NCBI GenBank assembly: GCA_943370145.1
Contig: CALRPY020000009.1
Coordinates: forward strand, 1 to 64,000
From: Ga0077536 sp943370145
GTDB lineage: Bacteria; Pseudomonadota; Gammaproteobacteria; Ga0077536
Reading direction: 5' to 3'
DNA length: 64,000 nucleotides
This document shows positions 40,357 through 48,235 of the stretch, piece after piece. Numbering within the stretch: position 1 is the stretch's first letter; every line of letters starts with the position of its first letter. The notes under the pieces are model-generated. The model saw only the letters and a list, made by a program, of their open reading frames with translations, made no database searches and was not told where the DNA came from. The position numbers and the translations under genes were made by a program.

Positions 40357-42225
40357 ATGAAGTTGAAAGTTCCGGGCGTGCGCCTGGTGCTGGGCCTGGT
40401 CCTGGCGGCGCCGCTGGCACACGCCGCAGACGGAGCGGACGGTGCGGCGGTCTACAAGCAGCACTGCGCGTCCTGCCACGATACCGGGGCGGCGCGTGCG
40501 CCGACCTTCGAAACCCTGCAGAAGATGGAGCCCGTGGCCGTGGTGCGCGCGCTGGAGACGGGCGTCATGCGCGTCATCGGCACGTTCAGCCTCAGCGGCC
40601 CGCAGCGCATCGCGGTCGCCGAGCACGTGACCGGCAAACCTTATGACGCGACCTGGCAGCCCAAGGTGGCCAACAGGTGCGCGCCGTCGACCTGGCCGAC
40701 GCAGGCCGACCCGTTCTCTGCGCCGCACTGGAACGGCTGGGGCGTCAACCAGCAGAACACCCGCTTCCAGCCCGGTGAGATGGCAAAGCTCGCGAAGGGC
40801 GACGTGTCGAAGCTCGAACTCGCCTGGGCCTTCGCCTTCCCCGGCGAAACCCTCGCCGAGGCGCATCCGGCCGTCATCGACGGCCGGCTCTTTGTCGGCA
40901 GCCGCAGCGGGACAGTCCATGCGCTGGACGCGAAGACCGGCTGCACGCACTGGACCTTCCAGGCCAACGCCGCGGTCAAGGGCGCGATGCTGGTTGCAAG
41001 CGTCAAGGATGGCGAAGCGCCGAGCGTGTTCTTCGGCGACGTCGGTGGCCGCGCCTATGCCCTCAACGCCGCGACCGGCGAGCAGCGCTGGTCGATCGTG
41101 GCCGACGATCACCAGGCGGCGCGCCTGACCGGCGGCTTCCAGCTGGTCGATGGCACGCTGTACATCCCGGTGTCCTCGCTCGAGGAGGGGCTTGCCGCCG
41201 ATCCGAACTACCTCTGCTGCACCTTCCGCGGCTCGGTGCTGGCCGTCGATCCGGCAACCGGCAACGTGAAATGGAAGCAGCACTCCATCGTCGCCGAGCC
41301 GACGCAGAAGACGGCCGCCGTCGGGGGCGGGCGCGAGATGATCGGCCCCAACGGCGCCGCGATCTGGTCGGCGCCGACGGTCGATCCGAAGAACGGCATG
41401 CTTTACGTCTCGACCGGCGACAACTACTCGCAGCCGGCGACCGACACGAGCGACGCGATCATGGCGATGTCGCTGAAGGACGGTGCCATCGCGTGGTCCT
41501 ACCAGGGGCTCGCGGGCGATGCCTGGAACGTCGCGTGCAGCCTGCCCGGCGGCAGCAACTGCCCGGAGGATGAAGGTCCGGACCACGACATGGGCTCGTC
41601 CCCGATCCTCGTGGATCTCGGCGACGGCAAGCGCGTGCTGCTCGGCGGCCAGAAGACCGGCGTGATGCACGCGATCGATCCCGACAACAAGGGTGCGGTG
41701 CTGTGGAAGACGCGTGTCGGCAAGGGCGGCATCCTCGGCGGCATCGAGTGGGGTTCCGCGACCGATGGCAAGGCGGTTTACGTCGCGCTGTCCGACGCGC
41801 GCTGGGACAAGGGCCAGTTCTTCGGTGACAAGGTTTCCCTCGACCCGCTCCACGGTGGAGGCCTGTTCGCGCTCGACGTGCGTGACGGCAAGCTGCTGTG
41901 GCAGGCGCCGCCGGTGTCCTGCGCGGGCCGCGAGCGCTGCAGCCCGGCCCAGACCGCGGCAGTCACCGCGATTCCGGGCGTGGTGTTCTCCGGCGCGATG
42001 AGTGGCGTGATGCGCGCCTTCGATACCGCGAACGGCGAAGTCCTGTGGACCTACGACACGATTCGCGATTACGACACCGTCAATGGTGCCGAGGGTCGCG
42101 GCGGCGCAATCGACCAGTCGGGCGTCGTCGTCGTCGACGGCATGGTCTACATGAACTCGGGTTATGCGAACTGGGGTGGCAACCCCGGCAACGTGCTGCT
42201 CGCATTCAAGCCGAAGGCGCCCTGA
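40357..42225 (+). CDS. Haem c-PQQ dehydrogenase, polyvinyl-alcohol-dehydrogenase-like
   Basis: A 622-residue periplasmic quinohaemoprotein. It has a signal peptide (ending AHA), then a short cytochrome c domain with one haem site CASCH (about residue 35) and a PQQ-type beta-propeller. The order haem-then-propeller is that of polyvinyl alcohol dehydrogenase; quinohaemoprotein alcohol dehydrogenases have the reverse. The vicinal Cys pair under PQQ is YLCCTFRG (about 287). A catalytic-looking DYD lies late in the protein (IRDYDTVNG). ATG 40357 has GGGGAG six bases upstream; ATG 40351 is too close to it. It probably oxidises secondary alcohols. Confidence 0.85.
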   Translation: MKLKVPGVRLVLGLVLAAPLAHAADGADGAAVYKQHCASCHDTGAARAPTFETLQKMEPVAVVRALETGVMRVIGTFSLSGPQRIAVAEHVTGKPYDATWQPKVANRCAPSTWPTQADPFSAPHWNGWGVNQQNTRFQPGEMAKLAKGDVSKLELAWAFAFPGETLAEAHPAVIDGRLFVGSRSGTVHALDAKTGCTHWTFQANAAVKGAMLVASVKDGEAPSVFFGDVGGRAYALNAATGEQRWSIVADDHQAARLTGGFQLVDGTLYIPVSSLEEGLAADPNYLCCTFRGSVLAVDPATGNVKWKQHSIVAEPTQKTAAVGGGREMIGPNGAAIWSAPTVDPKNGMLYVSTGDNYSQPATDTSDAIMAMSLKDGAIAWSYQGLAGDAWNVACSLPGGSNCPEDEGPDHDMGSSPILVDLGDGKRVLLGGQKTGVMHAIDPDNKGAVLWKTRVGKGGILGGIEWGSATDGKAVYVALSDARWDKGQFFGDKVSLDPLHGGGLFALDVRDGKLLWQAPPVSCAGRERCSPAQTAAVTAIPGVVFSGAMSGVMRAFDTANGEVLWTYDTIRDYDTVNGAEGRGGAIDQSGVVVVDGMVYMNSGYANWGGNPGNVLLAFKPKAP

Positions 42226-42242
42226 GGCGCCCGTCACACGGT

Positions 42243-42273
42243 CGCCCACGCCGCTTGCGGGGCGGCGTGGGCG
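42243..42273. terminator. Strong hairpin between convergent genes
   Basis: CGCCCACGCCGC (42243-42254) pairs with GCGGCGTGGGCG within 42261-42273. It lies between the stop of the PQQ dehydrogenase and the stop of the convergent DUF2061 gene, and could end transcription from both sides. There is no clear T-run, so the call is moderate. Confidence 0.55.
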
Positions 42274-42277
42274 TGGT

Positions 42278-42475
42278 TCACGCGGCGGCGGCCGTCCGCC
42301 GCGTGCTCGCCAGCTGCCAGGCCTGTTCGTGCACGTAGAACGCAAGCGTGTTGACCGCCGGTTCGACGAGCGCGAGCAGACCGCCGACGACCGGGCTGCC
42401 GGTCACCGCCCACCCGACGCTGAACGCGATGATGAAGTGCACGAGCGCGAAACTCATTGTTTTCCTGATCGCCAT
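42278..42475 (-). CDS. DUF2061 small membrane protein
   Basis: A 65-residue membrane protein of the DUF2061 family, with two predicted helices (FALVHFIIAFSVGWAVTG and GLLALVEPAVNTLAFYV) joined by a short turn and a basic C-terminus. The family's pattern of MSFALVHF-I--F and EPAVNT is clear. Its function is unknown. Start ATG 42475 has a strong GGAGG seven bases upstream; the longer reading frame above it lacks family character. Confidence 0.82.
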   Translation of the reverse strand: MAIRKTMSFALVHFIIAFSVGWAVTGSPVVGGLLALVEPAVNTLAFYVHEQAWQLASTRRTAAAA

Positions 42476-42704
42476 GTCGCTTCCTCCGCGAATTCCCGCA
42501 TGCAGCATGGCCCGGCGGGCCGCCGCACGGAAATTCCGATTGCTTATCGCGACGATAGGCGCCGGCGATGGGCGCTTTGACATAGATCAAAGCCTGCAGA
42601 TACCCACACGCGTAATGTCCGTCTCGCACATTCCCAAGTTAGCTTTGCGCGCATGCGTAGGCCTCGACCACAAGTCGGGGCCTTTTTTTTGGGTGAACCG
42701 TGGA

Positions 42705-42848
42705 TCTTCGCCTCGCCCGTTCCGGGAGAGGCCGGCCGCGCTGTGCAAGCGGGCGGGTGAGGGTCGCTTCCGATTGGCACAGCGCCAGCGCATGCCTCCC
42801 TCACCCGCCGCCTTCGGCGTCGACCTCTCCCGGAACGGGAGAGGTGAA
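42705..42848. repeat. Dispersed GC-rich intergenic repeat module (copy 6)
   Basis: The full module runs 'cgcctcgcccgttccgggagagg', 'gggcgggtgagggtcgcttccg', the 'tggcacagcgccagc' core, 'ctcacccgccgccttcggcg', and 'acctctcccggaacgggagagg'. It occupies the space between the DUF2061 gene and the methyltransferase gene. Confidence 0.75.
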
Positions 42849-42960
42849 CCGGCGCAGCGCGGGCGAGGGCGCCCGTCCGCCGGCACTGCGTCAGTGTGCC
42901 TCGCGAAATTGCGTTATCCTCGGCGCCCCTGCATGGCGTGACGAAACAGGAGCGTACGTG

Positions 42961-43692
42961 GTGTCCGCAGCCGCCCTCAGCATCGCAATTGAACCCATCG
43001 AACAAACCTGCGCCGAACGGAGCGTCATCGAACGCCTGCTCGCGCTGGACGGCAAGCGCATCCTCGAGCTTGGCTGCGGCCGTGCGGATCTGACGCGCCT
43101 GCTGGCGCAGGGCGGGCCCGGGCGCCACATCACCGCGCTCGAGGTCGACGAGATCCAGCACGCGAAGAATCTGCAGATACGGGATTTGCCCAATGTGCGC
43201 TTCGAACTCGGTGGCGCGCAGGCGATCCCCGCCGGCGACGCCAGTTTCGACGTCGTCTTCATGTTCAAGTCGCTGCATCATGTGCCCGTCGCGCTGATGG
43301 CGGATGGCTTGCGCGAGATCGCGCGCGTGCTGGCGCCGGGTGGCCATGCCTACCTGTCCGAGCCGATTTTCGCCGGCGAATTCAACGAAATCCTGCGCCT
43401 CTTCCATGACGAGCAGCGCGTTCGCCAGGCCGCGTTCGACGCCATCGCGGCGGCGGTGGGGGCCGGCCTTTTCGAGTCGGTCGAACAGGTGTTCTTCAAG
43501 GCGCCCGTCATGTTTCCCGATTTCGCCGCGTTCGAGCGCCAGGTGATCGGTGTCACGCATACGCGGCACGTGCTGGGCCCGGCGCTGCTCGACGAAGTGA
43601 GACGGCGCTTCATGGCGCATGCGGGACCCGACGGCGTACGCTTCGCGCAGCCGATGCGCGTGAACCTGCTGCGCAGGCCTGCGCTCGCTTGA
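42961..43692 (+). CDS. SAM-dependent class I methyltransferase
   Basis: A 243-residue methyltransferase with the standard Rossmann motifs. Motif I is ILELGCGRADLTRLLA, the acidic end of strand 2 is ITALEVDE, and motif IV lies in FDVVFMFKSLHHV; REIARVLAPGGHAYLSEP follows. The substrate is unknown; the fold and spacing are like UbiE/COQ5-type enzymes. Start GTG 42961 (or the adjoining GTG 42958), with AGGAG eight bases upstream. The TTG start of the nuclease gene overlaps its stop by four bases, so the two are coupled. Confidence 0.87.
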   Translation: MSAAALSIAIEPIEQTCAERSVIERLLALDGKRILELGCGRADLTRLLAQGGPGRHITALEVDEIQHAKNLQIRDLPNVRFELGGAQAIPAGDASFDVVFMFKSLHHVPVALMADGLREIARVLAPGGHAYLSEPIFAGEFNEILRLFHDEQRVRQAAFDAIAAAVGAGLFESVEQVFFKAPVMFPDFAAFERQVIGVTHTRHVLGPALLDEVRRRFMAHAGPDGVRFAQPMRVNLLRRPALA

Positions 43693-44210
43693 AGCGCGCG
43701 AACGCCTGGGCGCCGCCGGCCTGCTGGCTTGCGCTCCTGCTGTGGGCCTGCGCCGCGACCGCGGCGGACGGATGGATCTCCGGGCGTGTGGTCTCGGTGA
43801 CCGACGGCGATACCGCCGTGGTGGAGACCACGAACGGGCGCAGCCTTCGGGTCCGCTTCTACGGCGTCGATGCGCCCGAGCACGAGAATCGCGACTGGCC
43901 CGCCCAGCCCCACAGCGCCGCCGCGCATCGCTTCATGCGCGGCCTCATCGCGGACCGGCCGGTAGCCGTGCGCCTGACCGGCGACCGGACGCACGGCCGT
44001 GAAGTGGGCGAGGTGTTCGTGGACGGACGATCGGCCAGCCGCGAACTGCTGCGAGCGGGTCTCGGCTGGTGGAATCGCAAGTACGCGGCGAAGGATTCCG
44101 ATCTCGCGCGGCTGCACGAGACCGCGCGCGCCGCCCGCATCGGTCTATGGCGCGATGCCCGCCCGGTGCCGCCGTGGGTGCACCGCGCACGCCATCGCGC
44201 CAGTCGCTGA
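43689..44210 (+). CDS. Secreted staphylococcal-nuclease-like protein
   Basis: A 173-residue protein with a signal peptide (ending ATAA) and an SNase/thermonuclease OB-fold domain. Active-site segments are VSVTDGDTAVVE (metal Asp), RVRFYGVDAPEHEN (catalytic Arg and Asp-Ala-Pro-Glu) and DRTHGREVGEVFVDGR. ELLRAGLGWWNRKYA follows. These are the expected residues of a calcium-dependent nuclease that degrades DNA and RNA outside the cytoplasm. The start is TTG 43689, overlapping the methyltransferase stop. Confidence 0.88.
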   Translation: MKRANAWAPPACWLALLLWACAATAADGWISGRVVSVTDGDTAVVETTNGRSLRVRFYGVDAPEHENRDWPAQPHSAAAHRFMRGLIADRPVAVRLTGDRTHGREVGEVFVDGRSASRELLRAGLGWWNRKYAAKDSDLARLHETARAARIGLWRDARPVPPWVHRARHRASR

Positions 44211-44235
44211 AAGACGATTAATCAAGGAGATTGAA

Positions 44236-44520
44236 ATGCGCAAAACGACGCTGTCGATATTCGTCATGCTGCTGCTCGCGGCGGCCGGCTGCTCGGAAGA
44301 ACAGCAGAACAGGCTCGCCCGGCTGGGCGTGACCTGGCTGGAAGGGGATTATCGCGTCACCTATGCGGATGGCGAGCACGCCAGGAGCTGGGACGTGCTG
44401 GACGGCAAGGTGACCAGCGACCCGGACCGCGGGTACTACTACTTCTGGGCGACGATCAACGGCGAGAAGCTGTACGTGCAGACGCCCATTGCCCGCACCT
44501 ATATCGAGGAACTGCCGTAA
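44236..44520 (+). CDS. Small predicted lipoprotein
   Basis: A 94-residue protein with a lipoprotein-type signal (LSIFVMLLLAAAGCSEE; Cys at about residue 19 as the likely lipidation site). The mature part of about 75 residues (RLGVTWLEGDYRVTYADGE) is strand-rich. I do not recognise a family. It follows the nuclease gene by 25 bases and has a clear AAGGAG Shine-Dalgarno, so it is a real gene and probably in the same transcript. A terminator follows. Confidence 0.8.
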   Translation: MRKTTLSIFVMLLLAAAGCSEEQQNRLARLGVTWLEGDYRVTYADGEHARSWDVLDGKVTSDPDRGYYYFWATINGEKLYVQTPIARTYIEELP

Positions 44521-44526
44521 GCAAAG

Positions 44527-44550
44527 GCGAGAGGCCGTGAGGCCTCTCGC
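44527..44550. terminator. Terminator hairpin between convergent genes
   Basis: GCGAGAGGCC (44527-44536) pairs perfectly with GGCCTCTCGC (44541-44550) around a GTGA loop. It lies six bases after the lipoprotein stop and just before the end of the convergent cytochrome gene. It probably serves both genes. Confidence 0.75.
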
Positions 44551-44559
44551 GCGTTGCGT

Positions 44560-44976
44560 TTACTTCGCCTGGATGGACTGCAGGTAGACGACGGTCTCGA
44601 CGAGCCGGCCACGCAACTCGGTCTCACCACCAATGCCCTTGTCTTTCATCTCCTGGCCCCACATCGGCATGTCGGTGGTGCCGTGCGCGGTCAGCATGCT
44701 GCGACCGTCGATCGACTCGTAGACCTTGCCGAATGGGAACTCGCCGTTGTTGTTCTTGGCGAGCATCGTCAGGTCTGACGGTTTGGTCGTCATCAGGTTC
44801 GCGAAGGGGCCATCGCCCTTGCCACCGCTGCCGTGGCACACGGCGCAGTACTGATCGAACCGCGTCTTGCCGGCGCTGACGACCGCATCGTCAGCCGCCT
44901 GCACGGATATTGCCGCCAACGCGGAGAGTGCCGCGACGCCAATCCCTGCCGCTCTGACCCATTTGGAATTTTTCAC
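44560..44976 (-). CDS. Small periplasmic c-type cytochrome (paralogue)
   Basis: A 138-residue monohaem cytochrome c with a signal peptide (ending ISVQA) and haem site CAVCH (about residue 44). The likely axial Met is in HGTTDMPMWG. The same HGT-x-DMP-x-WG segment marks the cytochrome at 36001, so the two are paralogues. The sequence after the haem (GSGGKGDGPFANLM) is typical of soluble electron-shuttle cytochromes. Start ATG 44976 has GGAGGTCC upstream. Its donor may be a PQQ dehydrogenase (inference). Confidence 0.92.
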   Translation of the reverse strand: MKNSKWVRAAGIGVAALSALAAISVQAADDAVVSAGKTRFDQYCAVCHGSGGKGDGPFANLMTTKPSDLTMLAKNNNGEFPFGKVYESIDGRSMLTAHGTTDMPMWGQEMKDKGIGGETELRGRLVETVVYLQSIQAK

Positions 44977-45058
44977 CCTGGACCTCCTTACTTGCGTTCA
45001 CTCATCAACATCTGCATTCGCCGCGGTTGCGGCGCCGCATTCCTGATTCCTTGCAGTT

Positions 45059-45547
45059 CTAGACGGGCTCGTTGGCCTGCTGTCCCGCATGGTAAGTGGT
45101 ATAGACCACGATTGGCACGTTGAGGGAGCCCAGGTGCTGCTCGACCAGCGGCTTCACTTCTTCCCATGCCAGCCCGCCGACGCCGGTCGCCAGGCGCGGC
45201 AATGCGATGCTCGTGAAATGTTCCGCCAGCGCGAGCTTGTGCAGCTCACGCAACGCGTGGCCCACGTTGTGGGTGGTGGCCTTGCCGGGCTTCGATCCGT
45301 GCTCGTAGGCGGCATCCTGGGTGAAGAGATTGACGATGCGCTTGCCCGATGCGCCCATCCAGGACCATACCTCGCCTGCCTTCGGGTGCTGGGTCTGGCA
45401 GTAGTGACGAAAATCCTTGTACAGGGCCGGCCACTGTTCACGCAGCTGCAGCGCGAGCCCCTGATGGAAGGAATCGTTCGGCGCAACGCCGTGCGCGATC
45501 ACCTGGGCATTGGTAAGAAGAATGTCACCGGAAACTTCGTGGAGCAT
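45059..45547 (-). CDS. Macro-domain protein
   Basis: A 162-residue stand-alone macro domain, a fold that binds or hydrolyses ADP-ribose derivatives. GDILLTNAQVIAHGVAPND matches the first ligand-binding loop, and ALPRLATGVGGLAWEEVK the phosphate loop with the GVGG turn. The layout resembles the ALC1/TARG1-like group, which removes ADP-ribose from acidic residues or DNA. No toxin partner is adjacent. Start ATG 45547 has AAGGA upstream; the frame continues upstream only through repeat sequence. Confidence 0.88.
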   Translation of the reverse strand: MLHEVSGDILLTNAQVIAHGVAPNDSFHQGLALQLREQWPALYKDFRHYCQTQHPKAGEVWSWMGASGKRIVNLFTQDAAYEHGSKPGKATTHNVGHALRELHKLALAEHFTSIALPRLATGVGGLAWEEVKPLVEQHLGSLNVPIVVYTTYHAGQQANEPV

Positions 45548-45763
45548 ACTGCGGAATCCTTGGCTCGGTTGAACTGAAATTCGTAAGTCCAAGGTAACAA
45601 ACCGGGATTGAGAGTTATTGCGCCGGCTCAAGTCCGGGGCTGTTGTGGGCGGATGGGTTGTGCTGGTGCCGGCGCGGCGCATCGGGCTTCCTGCGTCAGC
45701 CCAACCTGCGCGCGCTGGCTGGCGTGCGTCGTTGCCGGCGGGCTTTGGGATAGCCATGGAGCG

Positions 45764-45845
45764 GCGAAAAGGTGTCAGATTTGAAATCTGACAAGCGGGC
45801 ACGGGGGAGAAAAGGTGTCAGATTTGAAATCTGACACCTTTTCTC
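45764..45845. repeat. GTGTCAGATTT palindromes, one truncated and one full
   Basis: A full 39-base palindrome at 45807-45845 (GAGAAAAGGTGTC, centre AGATTTGAAATCT, and the mirror). Just upstream, at 45764-45793, is a partial copy whose right arm stops after TGACA. It is the same family as at 39.7 and 57.4 kb. Confidence 0.88.
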
Positions 45846-45942
45846 CAGCACCGCCCGCGACAGTTGGCGCAGGAAGCCCAACGCGCGATGGCCGCTGTCG
45901 GCAACACATGGCACTTGCGCTGAATAACAGTATCTACGATCT

Positions 45943-46020
45943 CTTCACCTCTCTCGCCCCGGGAGAGGTCGACGCCGAAGGCGGCGGGTGAGGGGCGTTT
46001 CGGATTGGCGCAGCGCCGGC
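45943..46020. repeat. Dispersed GC-rich intergenic repeat, partial copy
   Basis: This copy contains 'acctctctcgccccgggagagg', 'tcgacgccgaaggcggcggg', 'tgaggggcg' and the 'attggcgcagcgcc' core, ending at the last codon of ccmI. The second outer arm is missing. Together with the palindromes at 45764 it fills the gap between the macro-domain gene and the ccm operon. Confidence 0.65.
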
Positions 46021-46021
46021 C

Positions 46022-47248
46022 CTAGGGCAGAACCTGGTCGATGCGGATCTCCACGGTGCGCGCGCCACCGACCGGCACCGGGCCGGCACGTCCCTCGAGG
46101 TCGCCACTCGCAGCCATGGCCTGGCCGCCCTGGCTGATCCGCGCGATGACCTCGACCTCGCTGGCCGAACTCAGCTTCGCGGCGGGCGACATCGCCATGC
46201 TGTCGTCGAGCCGGACCTTCAGGGGGAAACCGGTCGGCGGCAGCCGCTGCACCGCCAGCGGCATCGGCATGCCGGCGGGATTCCTCGCCAGCACGAACAG
46301 CATCGCGTCCTTGCCGATGCGGGCGGCCAATGCAGGGTCCAGTGCGACCTCCACGTCGAGGCTGGCACCGTCGACCGCGGCCGGCGGCGTCGCCGGCACA
46401 GCTTCGCTGACGGCCGGTGCAGGGGTGGCCTCACCACCCGCGGGCTTGCCGTCCAGTGCGGCGAGCTGCTGGTCGAGCTCGTCGGTGGGCTGGTGCGCTT
46501 CGACGCTTGCGGCCCGCGCCCGCTGCAGGTACTCGCGCGCCTTCGGCAGGTCGTTCGCCTCCTGGGCCGCAAGCCCGGCGAGCCACAAGGCCGTGATGTG
46601 CCCGGGCTCGGCGGCGAGCGCGCGCTCGACCAGTTCCAGCGGACGGCCGGCCATGCGGCCGCCGTTCATCATCGCCAGCGCATCCGCGTACTGCACGAGC
46701 ACGTCGGCGCGGTCGCCGGTGATTTTGATCACGGCGGCGTACTGGTCGACGGCCTGTCCGTACTGCTCGGTGGCCATCATCACGCGCGCCATCCACATGC
46801 GCGCCTCGGGGTCCTCGGGGTTCTGGTCGATGCGCTGCTGCAGCTGTTCGACCATCTGCGCCATCGACATGCGCTCGTGCGGCGCAGTGCCCGGCGGCGC
46901 GGGGTTCAGCATGTCCGGCGAACCGACGGTGAAATACAGCGGCAGGGCGATCGCCGGCAGCAGCACGCACAGGGCGACGAAGGCGGTGCGGCGGGCGCGG
47001 GCGGACAGCGGCGCCGGCGCTGCGGCCGGCAGTTCGTGCAGCGCGCTGCGCGCCAGCTCCTCGGCGACGGCGTCGGCCTGCGCGGCGGCCAGCGTGCCGT
47101 GGTCGAGGTCCCGCGCCATTTCCTGCGTGCGCCGGGCGTAGATCGCCTGCGCGGACTCGTCCGGGGTGGCGCGCAGCCGGCGTGCGCTCGCGGCGACGTA
47201 CAGGATGGTGCCGCCGAGCAGCACCGTCGTGATGATCCAGAAAGTCAT
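46022..47248 (-). CDS. ccmI: Cytochrome c maturation protein CcmI
   Basis: Chaperone of apocytochrome c in system I maturation; it presents the apoprotein to the CcmFH haem ligase. The 408-residue inner-membrane protein has an N-terminal helix (WIITTVLLGGTILYVA), a cytoplasmic linker (RTQEMARDLDHGTLA) and a second helix (about 90-110). A periplasmic TPR region (about 130-290) and a C-terminal beta domain ending at the operon's last codon follow. The ATG at 47248 overlaps the ccmH stop by four bases. It is the last gene of ccmABCDEFGHI. Confidence 0.93.
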   Translation of the reverse strand: MTFWIITTVLLGGTILYVAASARRLRATPDESAQAIYARRTQEMARDLDHGTLAAAQADAVAEELARSALHELPAAAPAPLSARARRTAFVALCVLLPAIALPLYFTVGSPDMLNPAPPGTAPHERMSMAQMVEQLQQRIDQNPEDPEARMWMARVMMATEQYGQAVDQYAAVIKITGDRADVLVQYADALAMMNGGRMAGRPLELVERALAAEPGHITALWLAGLAAQEANDLPKAREYLQRARAASVEAHQPTDELDQQLAALDGKPAGGEATPAPAVSEAVPATPPAAVDGASLDVEVALDPALAARIGKDAMLFVLARNPAGMPMPLAVQRLPPTGFPLKVRLDDSMAMSPAAKLSSASEVEVIARISQGGQAMAASGDLEGRAGPVPVGGARTVEIRIDQVLP

Positions 47249-47703
47249 GATTCCTCGTTGCGCGAGCGCGTGAGCGCGGCGATGGCGGCGGCTTCGTCCG
47301 GGCCCGGCGTGGTCGCTGGCGCCCTGGCGCGGCCGATGCGCCACCAGACGACGCCCGCGCCCAGCAGCAGCAGCACCGGGCCGAACCACAGCAGGGAGGT
47401 GGTGCCGGAGACGGGTGGGCGGTAGAGCACGAAATCCCCGTAGCGTTCGACGAGGAAGCCGACGATTTCCTCGTCGGTCCGGCCCTCGTTCAGCATACGG
47501 TAGACCTCGTCGCGCAGGTCCTGCGCGAGATCGGCATGCGAATCCGCCAGGGACTGGTTCTGGCAGACGAGGCAGCGCAACTCCGCCGCCAGCTTCTGGT
47601 AGCGCTGCTCGGTTGCGGCGTCCTTGAACTCGAAGGGCGTGTCGGCGGCCTGCGCCTGGCCGAGCGCGAGCGCCAGCAGCAGCGCGGGCAGGGCGCGGCT
47701 CAT
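47245..47703 (-). CDS. ccmH: Cytochrome c maturation protein CcmH
   Basis: Thiol-disulfide partner in haem ligation that keeps the apocytochrome CxxCH cysteines reduced. The 152-residue product has a signal peptide (ending AQAA), the redox motif LRCLVCQNQS (about 42-52) and the conserved helical bundle (DLRDEVYRMLNEGRTDEEIV). A C-terminal membrane helix follows (LLWFGPVLLLLGAGVVWW). It has four-base overlaps with ccmG upstream and ccmI downstream. Confidence 0.95.
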   Translation of the reverse strand: MSRALPALLLALALGQAQAADTPFEFKDAATEQRYQKLAAELRCLVCQNQSLADSHADLAQDLRDEVYRMLNEGRTDEEIVGFLVERYGDFVLYRPPVSGTTSLLWFGPVLLLLGAGVVWWRIGRARAPATTPGPDEAAAIAALTRSRNEES

Positions 47704-48230
47704 GGCCTGGCCTGCGCGAGCCGCGCGAGCAGGGGCTTGATTTCCTGCTGCCAGACTTCGGGCGTCAGCGGCCCCACCTGCTTGTAGCGGATGACGCCGG
47801 CGGCGTCGATCACGAAGGTCTCCGGCACGCCGTAGACACCGAGATCGAGGCCCAGCTTGCCCTCCGGGTCGAAGATGGAATCGCGGTAGGGGTCGCCGTG
47901 GGATTTCAGCCAGGCTGCGGCGTCCTCGCGGGTGTCCTTGTAGTTCAGGCCGATGATTTCCACCTGTTCGCGCCGCGCGATGTCCACCAGCAGCGGATGC
48001 TCGATGCGGCAGGCGCTGCACCACGACGCCCACACGTTGAGCAGCAGCGGGCGGCCCAGCAGGTCCTTGCGGGCGATCTGCGCGGCCGGGTCCGCAAGGC
48101 GGGTCAGCGCGAACTCGGGCGCCGGCTTGTCGATCAGCGGCGAGGGCACATAGCGCGGGTCGAGCTTCAGGCCGACCGCGAGCACCACGACCAGCACGAT
48201 GAAAATCGCGAGCGGGACGATGAAACGCAT
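47700..48230 (-). CDS. ccmG: Thiol:disulfide interchange protein CcmG/DsbE
   Basis: A membrane-anchored periplasmic thioredoxin-fold reductase of system I that reduces apocytochrome c or CcmH. The 176-residue product has an N-terminal anchor (about 3-22) and the redox motif WASWCSACRIEHP (about residue 70). It also carries the cis-Pro segment GVYGVPETFVID and the CcmG acidic loop region. The CSAC active site differs slightly from the common CPTC/CVPC. The start codon lies five bases past the ccmF stop. Confidence 0.95.
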   Translation of the reverse strand: MRFIVPLAIFIVLVVVLAVGLKLDPRYVPSPLIDKPAPEFALTRLADPAAQIARKDLLGRPLLLNVWASWCSACRIEHPLLVDIARREQVEIIGLNYKDTREDAAAWLKSHGDPYRDSIFDPEGKLGLDLGVYGVPETFVIDAAGVIRYKQVGPLTPEVWQQEIKPLLARLAQARP

Positions 48231-48235
48231 GGCGC

